Assembly (NCBI GenBank): GCA_014529385.2
Contig: CM043958.1
Location: forward strand, 80,632,025-80,696,024
Source: Adiantum capillus-veneris
Taxonomy: Eukaryota > Streptophyta > Polypodiopsida > Polypodiales > Pteridaceae
Reading direction: 5' to 3'
Length of the DNA stretch: 64,000 nucleotides
Shown: piece after piece, positions 1 through 11,558 of the stretch
Numbering within the stretch: the first letter of the stretch is position 1
Layout: each line of letters opens with the position of its first letter
The notes under the pieces: model-generated
What the model was told of the DNA's origin: nothing
The model's input: the letters and a program-made list of their open reading frames with translations, nothing else
Database searches by the model: none
Position numbers and translations under genes: made by a program

Positions 1-1070
1 AAGGACCGTTTCATTGCTGGACTGTGGTCGCCGCTTAGAGAGAAGGTGAAGGGAAGGTTTCCTGCAACATATGATTTGGCAGTAGAAGTAGCCCACCTTA
101 AAGACAAGAAGCTGCACATGCAAGCAAGAGTAAGCAAGTCAGAGGAAACAAGCTCGGTCCGACCAACCCCAGTGACTACAACAACCATTCATAGAGCCCA
201 ACCACAAGAGGCATCAGAGGAGCAGCAAGACCTGCTAAGTCGCATCACTACCCACGCATCACTACCCAACTAGAGAGTTTATCCGTGCATCTGGTGCAGC
301 AAGGGCATGCACCTGTCAGAAATCCAGAACAAGGAAGAGGACAACGAAGGCAGAACCAAGAGTACCACTGCTACAATTGTGGGGAAGATGGCCATGCTAT
401 GTACTACTGCCCACATCCAAGGAGGCAGAATTTCAATAGAGAAGGGAGACAGAATCAGATCTCTCCACCAAGGGCAAGACCACCACCGCCCAGGAAACCA
501 ATCTCACCTATTCAAATCCCACCACCATCAGTGCAACCACAGCTAGCCCCACCAGTTCAATTCCTACAGCCACTGATGCAACCACCGCCACAATCACCAC
601 TTACACTCAACTTATGCCCATCGCCAATTGGTACCCGCACACCAAGTACCATCGGTCTTGCAGAAGAGGTCACGATGAAGATAACAAAAGAAGGATCAAG
701 TGAGAAGTTAATTCAAGGGACTGAAGCAGTGGAACAAGAAGTTAAAGAATCAAAAGATGCTACCCCAGTGGGGGAGGCGAGTCAAGAAAATTGTGTTACA
801 AATGTGAGTACATCTTTAACCGTGGATGAAATAGGCACCAAAGCAATCAATCGACAACATTGGGAAGTAAGGATAGGAAGGTGTAAAGTGTTGATCAGGC
901 CTCGTCAAAGTAAGAGGAATGCAAAGAGCATGTCCAAGATACAAGAGAAGAGGAAGACCAGCCTGCTAGCAAGGCTTTGCGGAAGATGGACAACATATCA
1001 AGAAAAGGGGAGGGCTTTGAAAACAGAAGCTTGTGCACCAGCATGGACCAAGGAAAGTGTAGCAAGCTAA
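1..1070 (+). pseudogene. Ty3/gypsy gag remnant with zinc knuckle
   Basis: The window opens inside a retrotransposon gag. The first codons read KDRFIAGLWSPLREKVKG, the usual gag stretch before the nucleocapsid, and a zinc knuckle follows (CYNCGEDGHAMYYC, CX2CX4HX4C, encoded near 369-410). A proline-rich linker comes next. The knuckle resembles that of the Tat element at 7649-10720 (CWNCGESGHGMYNC), so a related family is likely. The frame is broken at 241-268 by a perfect 14-bp tandem duplication: the upstream frame stops at 271-273 and the downstream frame runs to about 1070. No protease, RT or integrase follows, so this is either a gag-only derivative or a deletion product. The 5' end lies outside the window. 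Confidence 0.75.
241..268 (+). repeat. 14-bp perfect tandem duplication causing a frameshift
   Basis: The 14-mer CGCATCACTACCCA occurs at 241-254 and again immediately at 255-268. Fourteen is not a multiple of three, and the gag frame is open on either side if one copy is ignored, so this duplication is the direct cause of the gag frameshift. Confidence 0.9.
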
Positions 1071-1730
1071 AGGAATCTTGCATCAAGGAATTTTCACTAA
1101 AGGACCATGACAAGGAGGTAAGCAAGACTGAAGGTTTTGAGTTGGATATTGCTCTAGAGGCTTGGCATCCGAGCAAGACTTTATTGTGTAGTGTCATAGA
1201 CTTAGACATGGGTAATGCCTCTAGTCTACTGAAAGGTGTTGTAAACTTGGAGATGGGTAATGCCTTCAGTTTATGTGAGGGTGTTCAGAGTAAGTTGATT
1301 ATCAATATGTTGCCAACCTTTTAAGGATGTTTCAAACTCCTCCACAACATAGCATTGTGTTTGCATGGGATGCATCAGACCTATGGCTATAGCTAGCCGC
1401 TATAACATATAGAGATAAGATCAGCATGGAGATAAGAGTTAAGGATACATGGATAGACAAAAGGCTGATAGAATGCAAGAATAAAGGCCTCATTCCCAAT
1501 TTGGTGCAATTTTTTACAAACAGTGTATCCTCTCTATGGAGAAAGAGAAGTGGGTTATGCTTGTATTTAAGCAGTAAGGTAGGTGGCTTACTATCAGCAT
1601 CAGAAAAGGTAGCTGACATGTTTAAGCACACCCAAGAGAAGCATGATATGCTTGCAGGTCTTTCCAATCGCGACAGTAAGCAAGATTTTGAAGACAACTA
1701 GAGCTCACCACACCAACAAGGCGGCCATAT
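1071..1730 (+). other. Downstream part of the gag-bearing element, unidentified frames
   Basis: Two modest plus-strand frames lie here (977-1324 and 1426-1701). Neither shows a motif I recognise as protease, RT, RNase H or integrase. The second ends with SKQDFEDN shortly before a GGCGGCC stretch, a little like the acidic pol tails that precede the 3' LTR of some plant Ty3 elements, but this is weak. They may be residual element sequence in which pol has been lost or replaced. Confidence 0.3.
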
Positions 1731-1865
1731 ATAGTGGATTCTTGGCACACTCTTAGGAATCATAATTTTCAGTTTTGTCTTTGCAGGAGCCAAGATGCTC
1801 ATTTCCCCTCTCGCTCTACTAGTGGTTACAAATTTGGTATGGCGACCATTCCCCCCCTCTCTCTC

Positions 1866-2101
1866 TATCACACACACACACACACTCAATCACACACACA
1901 CACACCCGCCTCTGCGTCACCAAACAGAAAAAAACAAAAAAAAATAAAAAATATATATTTATATATATACATAATATTACCCCCGTTCCCACGCACGCTC
2001 GCGCACACACAAATATATACAAATACACTCACACACCTATACATACACACACTCACGCTTATGCACTCACACATATACACACGCGCCTGCCCACATGCAC
2101 C

Positions 2102-2138
<37 letters not shown>

Positions 2139-2160
2139 GCATATACACATCACACATAAA
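1866..2160. repeat. CA-rich compound microsatellite
   Basis: Runs of (CA)n with short AT-rich and A-rich interruptions make up most of this interval. The His/Thr-rich or Cys/Val-rich reading frames across it are artefacts of the repeat. Confidence 0.9.
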
Positions 2161-2597
2161 ATACAAAAAACCGAAAGAATTCTACGAATACGACGACAAC
2201 GAAAAAGACGGAGGAACCCCAATCACGCGATGCCAACACCAAAAAAGAACAAAGGCGCCGAAGGCATGCCCCGGCCGACCCCGAAAAGACGTACGCACTA
2301 CACTGACGCACCAGCAACCCACCATTCGCGGGTATCATGCAACCAAGACACCATTTTCAGTAAACCGTAGGTTATCATCATTATTTTTCAGTTTTCACCC
2401 ACGCCTTGTAAAATTCCCAATTTGTAAATTCCCTCTCTCTAGGTGATGGTCACAAAGGCCCACCTAGAGGTTTTCATTTTTAATAACTCCCAATACAAAG
2501 CAAGGGTCAACCACACCGGGCCCACCGCCTTGCTTTGTCCCCCCAATTAGCTTACCCTAATCAAATCGGGATTATCCTAATCCAAGCAGCCAACACC

Positions 2598-2605
2598 TAT
2601 AAAAG
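2598..2605 (+). promoter_or_regulatory. TATA box of the LTR-like block
   Basis: TATAAAAG within CACCTATAAAAGGGCAC is a canonical plant TATA context, with a GGGGGGG run about 25 bases downstream. No transcription start evidence is available. Confidence 0.5.
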
Positions 2606-2980
2606 GGCACTAAGAGGTCACTATCAGGGGGGGCAGTTCATAAGAGCTCAGCACTTGGTAGAGTTTTAGTGGGAGGAATTGACACTATTGGCATCACGGG
2701 GAGGGAACTTGTGTGATGGTTTGTTTTGGTAAGTGCACCATGTGAAGAGAGCTACGTCCACCTCTCGACTCCAATGGTCGACGCACACACACACACACCT
2801 TCTTGGTAGCAAGTTTCGCATCATCAAGTAGTCTTTAGAGAATGCACCAAGTAGATGCACCATCTCTTCTCCCTACCTCTCTATCACCACGGTGTGCCAC
2901 CTCGTCGGAAGGAAGGTCATTTGTAAATACTGCAAGAAATAATTCTCCCTCACACCCCTGAGGGTTTTCATCAATTGTCA

Positions 2981-2983
<3 letters not shown>

Positions 2984-3031
<48 letters not shown>
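2984..3031. repeat. (CT)n microsatellite
   Basis: An uninterrupted CT dinucleotide tract of nearly 50 bases, followed by a short GT run. Confidence 0.95.
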
Positions 3032-3034
<3 letters not shown>

Positions 3035-3098
3035 TGTGTAGTGTAAGTTTGCGGTGTTCACATCATCGTGGTCTGCATCCTAGCCGTTCAAAGCTAGG

Positions 3099-3108
3099 TG
3101 GTGCCCCC
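3099..3108 (+). other. Primer-binding-site-like decamer
   Basis: TGGTGCCCCC starts with the TGG expected opposite a tRNA CCA end. It equals the first ten bases of the minus-strand site at 11220-11229. The following bases differ (TGGTC here, ACTGA there). Confidence 0.3.
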
Positions 3109-3112
3109 TGGT

Positions 3113-4054
3113 CGCTTTATCGTGACAGACTCGAGGGGTGCCATTGGCTCTCGACGTTTTAGAGGCCTTCGGGGTTCGTGTATTGCTTTGCTCCCGTCAA
3201 CACTACTACTAAAAACCTTCGAAAATCAACCCGCCCCAAGAAAATTCAAATGGTTGTATCTTCTTTGTTCGGACTTCAATTTGACATTTGTAAATCCTAA
3301 CTCAAAGATCATACCAAGCACTTCAAATCCATAACTTTTGACTAATACTTAAGCTTTATTTGCATCAATACCATTTGGTAAAAATTTGCAAAGTTGGAAA
3401 ATGCATTGAATCCCACAGAATACACCGTAAAATTTTCACTTTGAATAGCTTTAAGAATTTCAACCTTGTAGCACCAAAATCATGTATTCTAGCCTAGAAA
3501 ATCACATACATCATACAGCATATAACATACACCTCTTGCTTTCCCTTGCATGCACGTTTCAACTATCTTCACTAAAACACCTTGACATGCTTTGGATTCC
3601 ATACATAGCCATATTTCTCTCCTTTTCTTGCATTGATGGCCTTTGGTTGCACTGCAGGCCATAGTATCAAAAAGGTTGATACAATGGTGTGTCAAATGAT
3701 CTTAGTAGAATGCCAAAAATTAACTAAATTTGGTCAAAGATATGCATATTGATTTTTTGACCTCCATCAAGGGTAGATGTGAGCATGTCACAACATAATA
3801 AAATGTGTGGAGCCATGTTAAAATGAGGAATCCTTCTCACTCCACTGCTAGTAGAGCTTCTAATACCTCCCCACACAATTCTCCTCTATCAAGCATTGAA
3901 TTGAGTAGGTGGAAAAAAAAATCATCGAAGATGGGTACCTATTGCACAAGGGGAGAGTATGTGTACCAATAGATGCATAAATTTGGTGCCATCATTTTCA
4001 CGATTGTCAGCTCAAGTGCAGGGAATCCAAGCATAAGGAAGACTTATGCACTCA
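3113..4054. other. Intergenic or decayed sequence, nothing recognised
   Basis: No coding signal, tRNA-like fold or terminal repeat stands out. The short frames at 3098-3334 and 3482-3664 match nothing I know. The interval ends abruptly where the truncated Tat LTR begins. Confidence 0.5.
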
Positions 4055-5412
4055 TTCTTTACGCCGCCGCCACGGTTGACCACCACGATGAAAAGAGGAT
4101 TTGTTGATGAAAAATCCTCAATTTGCAGAAGTTATCATGGTTAAGATGCTGAATTTTAGATATTTTTAGGAGAGGTAAATGAAATTGTAACATAGAAGCA
4201 ATAGAGAGAGACATGGAGAGGGTGTATGTATGTAGAGGTTCATAAAAGAACTATAGGGATGAGAGAGAAGGATAATGGTGAAGAGGGTGGGAGAAGCCAT
4301 GGAAATTGCAGGTTTGAGTGAGGGAAGGAGAGGGAGGGATGTGTAAGAGTGAGTAGGTGTGTGGAAGGGTGAGAGAAAACTAAGGGCTACTTGTGAGAAA
4401 AGTGGGCAGACTGGGGTCCACTCAAAAAATCATAGCTCACCGCTGGTAGCTCTAAAAATCATGAAAAAAATTGAGGTGATTATTCAGAGCGTGGGCTACA
4501 TTTTCTCTTTTGACCACCGCTCCAAATTCGGAGTGGAGATAGGTGCCAAAATTCTCACCAAAAAGCTTGTTTTTATGCCTGCAAAAGTCTTTTAGTGGCC
4601 CCCTCCTTTGTTGAATTTGTACAATGCATCCAAGAGTGAGCCCCTCCTTTGTCATATTATAATACAAAGCATCCAAGTTGCCCTTGACTCATGCATGGAG
4701 GAGGATTATTGGTGAATAAAGAAATATATACATGGTGGGACTAGTGTATGGACTATTCATGGACTTTAGCTCAATGAGCACATGGTGTTAGAATAATGAG
4801 TAAAAATAATAATAAAAATATGGAGGAGTTATGGATATGGAAAGATATTGGAATCATATGATATGGTCCCTCCTTGAATTATTTTGGGTGAAAGAGGAAA
4901 AGGTATGCAAGTAAATAATATAATAAACGTAACCAATGAGTAGAAATCAATTTTTTGTTTTCACGAGGGTGAGGGTGAAAATGTGAGAGTGATTTGTATA
5001 AAGGAAAAATATGAGGTTAGAGTATGTACATATTGGCAAAAAATAATTATGGTGTAAGAGGATGAAAGAAGGTGTACATAGGTTTAATAAAACACACACC
5101 TAAGTAGAAATATTTAAATAAAATACCAAAATAATTATAAAAAATCCCTATATTTAGGCCATATATACAATCAAATATTTACACACAAAGAGGCCATAAT
5201 ATACTTTTATTTTTTTATTTTATTTATTTATTTGGCTCAACTAGCCCAGTGACTAGCTAGCTGAGGGTTTTTAAGAAGATATGGGAAAAGCCCCCTAACT
5301 CACACACGCCTATGTACAGTGAAATGGTAGGGATAGCCATAGCGTTTGGGTGAATTTGGTAGGGTGGAGTAACTTACTATGGAAATTATGGCGAGCCGAA
5401 AAACGGCTATCA
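4055..5412 (-). repeat. Partial 3' LTR of the Tat element
   Basis: This block matches 12500-13859 in the same orientation, with about twenty substitutions or small indels. Its outer edge on the minus strand reads TGATAGCC, directly after the polypurine tract. It stops at 4055 without a CA end, at the point corresponding to 12500 in the other LTR, so about 1.27 kb (including the TATA box and U5) is missing. Confidence 0.85.
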
Positions 5413-5428
5413 TTAGCCCTCCCCCAGG
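5413..5428 (-). other. Polypurine tract of the Tat element
   Basis: On the minus strand CTGGGGGAGGGC lies a few bases before the TGATAG start of the 3' LTR, the expected site for plus-strand priming. Confidence 0.75.
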
Positions 5429-5440
5429 ATGATGGTATAT

Positions 5441-5911
5441 TCATGTACCATCATAGAGCATCTTTTCCAAAGAGAGTGCTTCAGAGTCCTTGACGAGATC
5501 TTCATTGTTTGGCCCCTTGGAATTTTGGCTGGAGTTACACTCATGCTTCATGTAACAATACTTACATGAGACAGCGGCCTTTGGACAGATCTTTGGTAGA
5601 TCCTTTGGTAGAAGGCGACTCAAATAGGGCTTCAAGCGATACCCGTTTACCTTCTTGGAGTGCTCTTTACCATTCAAGTCCATAAGCTGATAGTAACTAG
5701 AATTGAAAGCCTTCTTGACTATGTATGGCCCTTGCCATCTAGTTTCAAACATGGCATCAAAACGATTGTCAAGTCGATTGTCATACCTTAGCACAAGCTC
5801 TCCTTCCTTGATGCCTTTGTCCTTCAGTTTCTTGTCGTGTGTTTCTTTCGCTTGTGTGGCTTTCCTCTTGTAGCACTCATATGCTGCTTCTCTTTTCCAC
5901 TCAAGCTCCAC
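5441..5911 (-). pseudogene. Tat element integrase C-terminal region
   Basis: This 156-codon stretch continues the pol frame after an in-frame TGA at 5924-5926. It has the plant Ty3 integrase C-terminal pattern: a basic helix (ECYKRKATQAKETHDKKL), GELVLRYDNR, then GPYIVKKAF and KKVNGYRLKPY, the small barrel that binds DNA near the integration site. The last 50 residues include several cysteines (CKYCYMKHEC), possibly a small extra metal-binding tail. No chromodomain is visible, as expected for Tat. It has no start of its own and was presumably translated as part of the polyprotein before the stop arose. Confidence 0.8.
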
Positions 5912-5923
5912 TAACGTAAGAAG

Positions 5924-7645
5924 TCAATCCATCCATACCTCTTGATCATCTTGTGCTCCTTTGCCATGAAGTCGCATTGTTGGAATGTTGAGCTCGATAG
6001 GCTGCAAAGCCTCTTGACCATAGACCAAGTGAAATGGTGTGAACTCCGTGGCTTCCCTATATGTGGTTCGATATGCCCACAAGGCACCATCCAAGAAGTC
6101 ATCCCATAATTTTTTCTTGTTTTGCACCATCTTTCTAATGATTCCTGCAATGACACCATTAGCCTTCTCCACCAAACCATTTGACTGTGGGTAGTATGGT
6201 GTGCTATGACGATGTAGAATGTGAAGCTCTTCACAAACTTCTGTGAGCAAGCCCTTCCTAAACCCTGGACCATTATCAGAAACAATCTCTAAAGGTGTGC
6301 CAAATCTGCAACAAATGTGATTGTACACAAACTTGCTAACTGTCCTCTCATTCACTCTTGCCACACTTTGAGCTTCCACCCACCTAGTCATATAGTCTAC
6401 AGCCACTAGAATGTAGAGTTTACCATTTTTTGTCCTAGGCAGAGGACCCATAGCATCAATGCCCCACTTTTCAAAGGGTCCATTTGCAAGCACTATTTGC
6501 CTCGGGCCATGCACCAACCTTCTATTTCCATTTATCTGACAATTGTGACAGCTTTTACACCAATGTTGAACATCCACATGCAAGCTTGGCCAAACATACC
6601 CCGCAAGCAAAATCTTCTTCACAGTTGATTCTTGGGCAAAATGACCACCACATGCCTCTTCATGCAAAAATTTTAGGATGGCTGGAATTTCCTCGATAGT
6701 TGGTACTCTTCTGCACAATTGATCCTTCCCTCTTTGATAGAGGGAGCCTTCTAGGAAGAGATAGAAACTTGCCTTCTTCATGAGTCTCCTCTTCTGAGCC
6801 TTCGTGAAATCTTGTGGAAACTCACCCTCCAAAATGTAGCCAATAATGGGAGCCAATGACTCCAATCCCTGGTATCTCGGTTGCTTGACAACTGTTGCCA
6901 CCATGATGACCTGTACTTCTCTCTCAACACATGTAACTGCTTGTTGTGCAAGTAAATTGGCATCTTCATTTTGTTTCCTCGGAATATGATATAGTTGCAC
7001 TTCTTCAAACTGATTAAACATCCTACGAATGGCATGAACTTTTGTCCTTAAGCTTTCATTCTTGTATGCCCAAATGCCTAAAATCTGTTTAACAATGAGA
7101 AGTGCATCTCCCTTTACCATGAGACGTTTTATCCCTTGGCCAATGCACATCTTCAAACCATGAAGTAGTGTGTCGTATTCTGCTTCATTGTTGCTAGTTG
7201 AACCTGGTAGATTGACCTTCTCTTTCATGACCACCTCTCCACTTGGGTTGAGCAACACTAGCCCTCCCCCTGCTTTCCCTGTGGCTCGTCGAAAAGCTGC
7301 ATCAAAGAACAAGGTAAAAGCATTGGGAATACTTTTTGGTGGTGGCAATGGTAGGGTCTTTACTTGAGGCACCTTAATTTCCTTCTCATGTACCCTATAA
7401 GTGAGAATCCCTACCAATTGTGCACGCACACTATCTTCTACCTTGAAAGAGTATTGAAACTCTTGCAACTCCATAATCCACTTTGAGATCCTAGTACTAA
7501 GATTCATTTGAGATGACACCCAAGGGAACAAATTTTTTGCAGTGAGAATTACAAAAGGTTTTGGTAGCAGGTAGGATCTAAACTTTCTCACCGCAAACAT
7601 GAGAGAAAGCATCATGAGTTCTGCTTCTGTGTAGTCTCTCTCCAA
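5924..7645 (-). pseudogene. Tat element RNase H, second RNase H and integrase core
   Basis: This 573-codon segment follows the TAG at 7649-7651 without a frame change. Residues 1-100 finish the RT-associated RNase H (RDYTEAELMMLSL, FVILTAKN). Residues about 110-235 are a second RNase H with its acidic residues: D115 in LFFDAAF, E154 in NNEAEY, D180 in VKGDALLIV and D228 in HIPRKQNEDANLL. Integrase follows: zinc-binding H328, H335, C366 and C369, then catalytic D397 (GIDAMGPLP), D457 (IVSDNGPGF) and E493 (NGLVEKANG). The integrase would insert the cDNA copy, and the RNase H domains degrade the RNA of the hybrid. All catalytic residues are present. The defect is the stop at each end. Confidence 0.88.
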
Positions 7646-7648
7646 AGC

Positions 7649-10600
7649 CTATATGACCCTACTAGCAAAGTAGATGGGTCGCATCCTTGTACTGTGGGGA
7701 TCTTGTTGTAGCAACACAACACCAATTGTTTCCCTTCCAACACTAGAGCTAACAAAGAATGTGTACTCCCAACAAGGAGGCATGAGGGTTGGTAGCTCTG
7801 ACAAAATGACTTTAATGTTACAAAAATACTCTTCAAGCTCATCAGACCATGCAAATTCTACTTGTTGTGTCAACTTTTGCAAAGGATGAAGCAAATCCGA
7901 GGCTAAGTGAATGAAGCGTGACATATACTTCACCTTCTGAATGAAAGAGATGACCTCCTTAAGACTCTTCGGTGATGGGAGCTCAATAAGAGCCTTTTCC
8001 TTTGAAGGATCCACCTCAATGCCTTTATAGGAAACCTTGTGACCGAGCAAGATCACTTCATCCTCACCTATGTGGCACTTGTCGGGGTTGAGTTGACCTC
8101 CCATGCCGTAGAGATTCTTTAAACCTTCTTCTACCCTTTGTAGATGCAATGATTTTGAGCTATAAATGCAGAAATCATCAATGAACACCCTAATTGACTT
8201 TCCAAAGAATGCTTGAAACACCATGTTCATGAAACGTTGGAATGTTGCAGGAGCATTTGTCAGACCAAATGGCATGACTCTAAAAGCATAACAACCCCAA
8301 GGAGTGATAAAGGTTGTTTTCAATTGATCTTCCAATGCGATACCTATTTGAAAGTAGCCTGAGTAGACATCACACACAGTGTACTTCTCATGACCAGCTA
8401 CCTCATTTAGTATCTCATCCTGAAATGGGAGGGGAAAGTGATCTCTTTTTGTTGCCTCATTGAGTGGACGGTAATCCACACACACCCTCCACTTTCCGTT
8501 TTTCTTAGGAGTGACAACAACGGGAGAGACCCACTCTGAATTCTCCACTGGATAAATGAAATCTGCTGCTAGAAGCTTTCTTACCTGCTTGAGTAAAGCC
8601 TGCTCCTTGATGACTCCTAGCCTTCGTAGATTCTGAGCCTTAGGTGTGGCCTCTGGCTTCAACTCAATTTTGTGTTGAACAGCATCTACTCCATGCACAT
8701 CGGTGTAGTCTTTAGCAAAAATCCTAGGAAATTTCCTTAGCACACATTTGAACTCCTCTCTTTCATCCTTTGTAAGTGTTGTAGATAGCACACCTTCTAA
8801 CATTATTTCATCTTCCACTTTTTGGTTCTCTTGGGAACCTACCTCCTCCAAACCTTGACAAGAGGTCTCTTGGTTGGTTGGCTTAAACCTTACCCCCATG
8901 ACTTCGATGGAAGACTCCTCTTCAGTAATGCTGCCGCTACTTTCTTCTTCTGAAGTGTTATCGGTCCAACTTTCTTCCGTCTCACTTTGAGATGATTCTT
9001 CATGGAGCTCCTCTTGGTGTTGCTCCTTCATGTCAAAGACAACCTTCTTATGATTGTCGTTCCTGCAAATTAGCTTTCCACTCTCCCAATCCTGCAAAGC
9101 TCGCATTTTCATTAGCCATGGTCTCCCTAGGATAAATGGGTAACCATTTCCTTTGGTAGACATGACATAGAAATCCACTGCCTTCTTAATGCCAAAGGCC
9201 TCCACAAAAACATTTTTACAAATGCCTACGCACCTAGCCTTGCTATTGTTTGCCATCTTGACTTTGATTTCAGGTGTCTTATGGATGTGCATGCCTAGTC
9301 TTTGCATGAGTCCCTCTGTCATGATGCAAATTTGTGCACCCCCATCCACTAGACCTTTCCTAACCAATCTTCCTTTGATGTAACAGTCTAGCACCAGTGT
9401 AATGTCCTCATTCATTTCAGCTTGTGCAATTTTTACAACAGGCACACTCTCTTTTACCTTTCTCCTAGTGCTAACTGCCCTTGTTAAATCCCTCCTAACT
9501 TGTGGACATAATGCAAGAAATTGAGGCCATGAAATATCAGGACCCTTACCTCTCATGTCTTCCAACAAGTTGTACGGAGCCATTCCATGTCCAAGAGGAA
9601 AGTCTTGGAGGTTGATACGACGTTGAGTCCTCTTAGCTTCCTTGGTCTCCTTTGCCTTTTTTTCTTGTCCATGGTCACTTTGTGATGTAACTCCTTCTTT
9701 CTCCTTACCTTTCCCTCGGCCACGCTTAATGCCATTTGCTTCCATGTCAGCCTCTCTTGAATTTGTCACCTCTACCACATGCACGTTTGGGTCTGGCAAA
9801 AGTGGAACTCCTTCCACTCCTTGTGGAGGTGGTCTTGCTCCATTTGGCCTTTGTATAAGCCGTGGTTGCTGACTAGTTTCTTCACCTGCATTCATCACTG
9901 GGTAATTCAAGTTAGGTCTCCCTAGCTCCCGACGGGGCCAAGGACAATTATACATCCCATGTCCAGACTCACCGCAATTCCAACATTGCAAGACTCTCCT
10001 AAGTCGTGGGTCTCGCTCTTCAGACTTCTTTGCTTGTCCCTTTGGACCTACAGCTTGTGCAAGGTGAATTGACAAGCTGCTTAAAGATTCATTTAACTTC
10101 TCAACCACTTCCGCCGTTACCTCAGGAAGCTCCTTAGATGTTGAAGCTTGTGACTTACCTTTGGGTCTAAGACCTTCTATTGGAACCTCCCCCCCTAAGC
10201 ACTTGAGTTTCCTATATTTCTCAGCAGCCCTAGTTTCAGCTGCATCAAAGGTAGCAGGTGCACCCGCCTCAACTTTTACCTTAAGGTCAAGAAAGAGTCC
10301 GGCTATGAACCTCTCCTTCTTTAGAAATTCTGCACCATCACCAGGGTTAGCAACATTTCGTATCCATAGAGCCCAAAGACGTAGGAACTCTTGCTTGTAC
10401 AAGTAGTAGTCATCTAAGTCTTTTTGCTTATGAGAAACAATGTCTTGCCATAATTTCTGAGTGTTTTGGGAATCAAAGAAGTATTTCTTGAAACGATTCA
10501 AAACTTCCGTGTAATTCCCTTTAACTTCCTCAGGCAAAGAGTCAAACCAAGTGCTAGCATCTTTCCTAAGGACCACCTCAAACATTTCTACACGTTCTTG

Positions 10601-10720
10601 ATCAGTTACTATCCTCTTGATACGGCAAGACATCTTGAAATTCGCTAGAAATAATTCTGCATCCTCTCCAGGCTCTCCAAAGAAAAGAGGATATCCAGAC
10701 ATTTGGCGTTGGCTCTCCAT
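7649..10720 (-). pseudogene. Tat element gag, protease and reverse transcriptase
   Basis: A 1023-codon frame starting at ATG 10720 (MESQRQMSGYPLFFGEPG). Residues 25-190 are the gag capsid-like region, 246-259 the zinc knuckle (CWNCGESGHGMYNC). About 190 charged, low-complexity residues lead to the aspartic protease at 459-463, which reads DGGAQ where DSGA or DTGA is usual. This may weaken or abolish the protease or may be lineage-specific. Around 570-605 there is a Glu/Ser-rich spacer. RT spans about 680-900 with WRVCVDYRPLN, FGLTNAPATFQ and the active-site FIDDF at 846-850 (usually YVDD or FIDD). RNase H begins near 985 and is cut by TAG at 7649-7651. Gag, protease and pol share one frame with no shift. 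Confidence 0.9.
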
Positions 10721-11211
10721 TGAATTGATTTCAAAGTGACGCGTTTTTGTTTTTTCGTAGAATGACAGGGTTTGGTGACACGAGAATTTCTCCTACTCTT
10801 TGGGCACCAAACATGAATACCATACGTTGTTGAAAATGGATTTTTCTACTAATTGCAATGTTTACTCTAATGTGTGGAGTGAAATGAAAGGGAAAAACCT
10901 GTATTCCTGGGCCATTATCCATGGTCTATACATGACCTAATTCTTAAAACAAAACAAAAATATAGACGTCCAAATTAAGGTCGTACCTAATGAGAGGCAA
11001 AATAAAAGGATTTACTGATGCGTTTATCTCTACCAACCTAAGAGGACCTAAAATTCTATGAATTACTCGTTGAAATTGCAACTTAGTACTAACAATTATG
11101 TGTACCTTTTGCCTTGCAATGGGAATGAAGGGATCATACAAATTCTCGTGATTCATGCAAGCTACTTGATTATGCTAAAGGTTGAGCCTTCACAAAACAT
11201 ACACAAGCCGT
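10721..11211 (-). other. 5' leader of the Tat element
   Basis: About 490 bases lie between the primer binding site and the gag ATG. No conserved frame is visible. Two short minus frames (10731-10922, 10944-11156) show no motif. Tat elements commonly have untranslated leaders. Confidence 0.6.
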
Positions 11212-11229
11212 TCCTCAGTGGGGGCACCA
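11212..11229 (-). other. Primer binding site of the Tat element
   Basis: On the minus strand TGGTGCCCCCACTGAGGA begins four bases after the CCTCA end of the LTR. A TGG start just inside the LTR is what a tRNA primer with a CCA end needs. I did not identify the tRNA. Confidence 0.7.
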
Positions 11230-11492
11230 AAATTGAGGCGGTCCGGGGTGGGCAACAAGAAGAGCAACCTCTAGACACCCTTCAAGGCTCCCGTGCTGCT
11301 CAATGGGGCTGGGGCACAACACAACACAAACAAAAACAACAAACCCACAGCCAAATCCCAACTACACAAGGGGCACCACTTAGTTTAAGAGCGAACTAGG
11401 ACGCAAAAGAGGAGAATCGTTAGAGCAACCCACAAACAAGCAAGGAATTTACACTAACCCTAACACCAATGGAACACTCTCACACACTAAAA

Positions 11493-11495
<3 letters not shown>

Positions 11496-11555
<60 letters not shown>
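11496..11555. repeat. (GA)n microsatellite in the Tat LTR
   Basis: A pure GA dinucleotide tract of about 60 bases inside the U5-side part of the LTR. Confidence 0.95.

Positions 11556-11558
<3 letters not shown>

Larger units (their letters stand above)
2161..3098 (+). mobile_element. Possible LTR or LTR fragment (promoter side and R/U5)
   Basis: The interval has LTR-like architecture on the plus strand: a TATA box (2598-2605), short CA and CT microsatellites, and at 3099 a TGGTGCCCCC decamer identical to the start of the primer binding site of the Tat element on the other strand. No partner LTR lies in the window and I could not fix the left edge, so the call is tentative. It could be the 3' LTR of the gag-bearing element at 1-1730, but a primer binding site would then not be expected after it. 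Confidence 0.35.

Noticed and set aside
1734-2159. His/Thr-rich frame of 141 codons and its antisense partners
   Set aside because: Produced by the CA-rich microsatellite.
5911-6285. Minus frame of 124 codons overlapping the integrase
   Set aside because: It is a shadow of the Tat pol frame, which carries the conserved residues.
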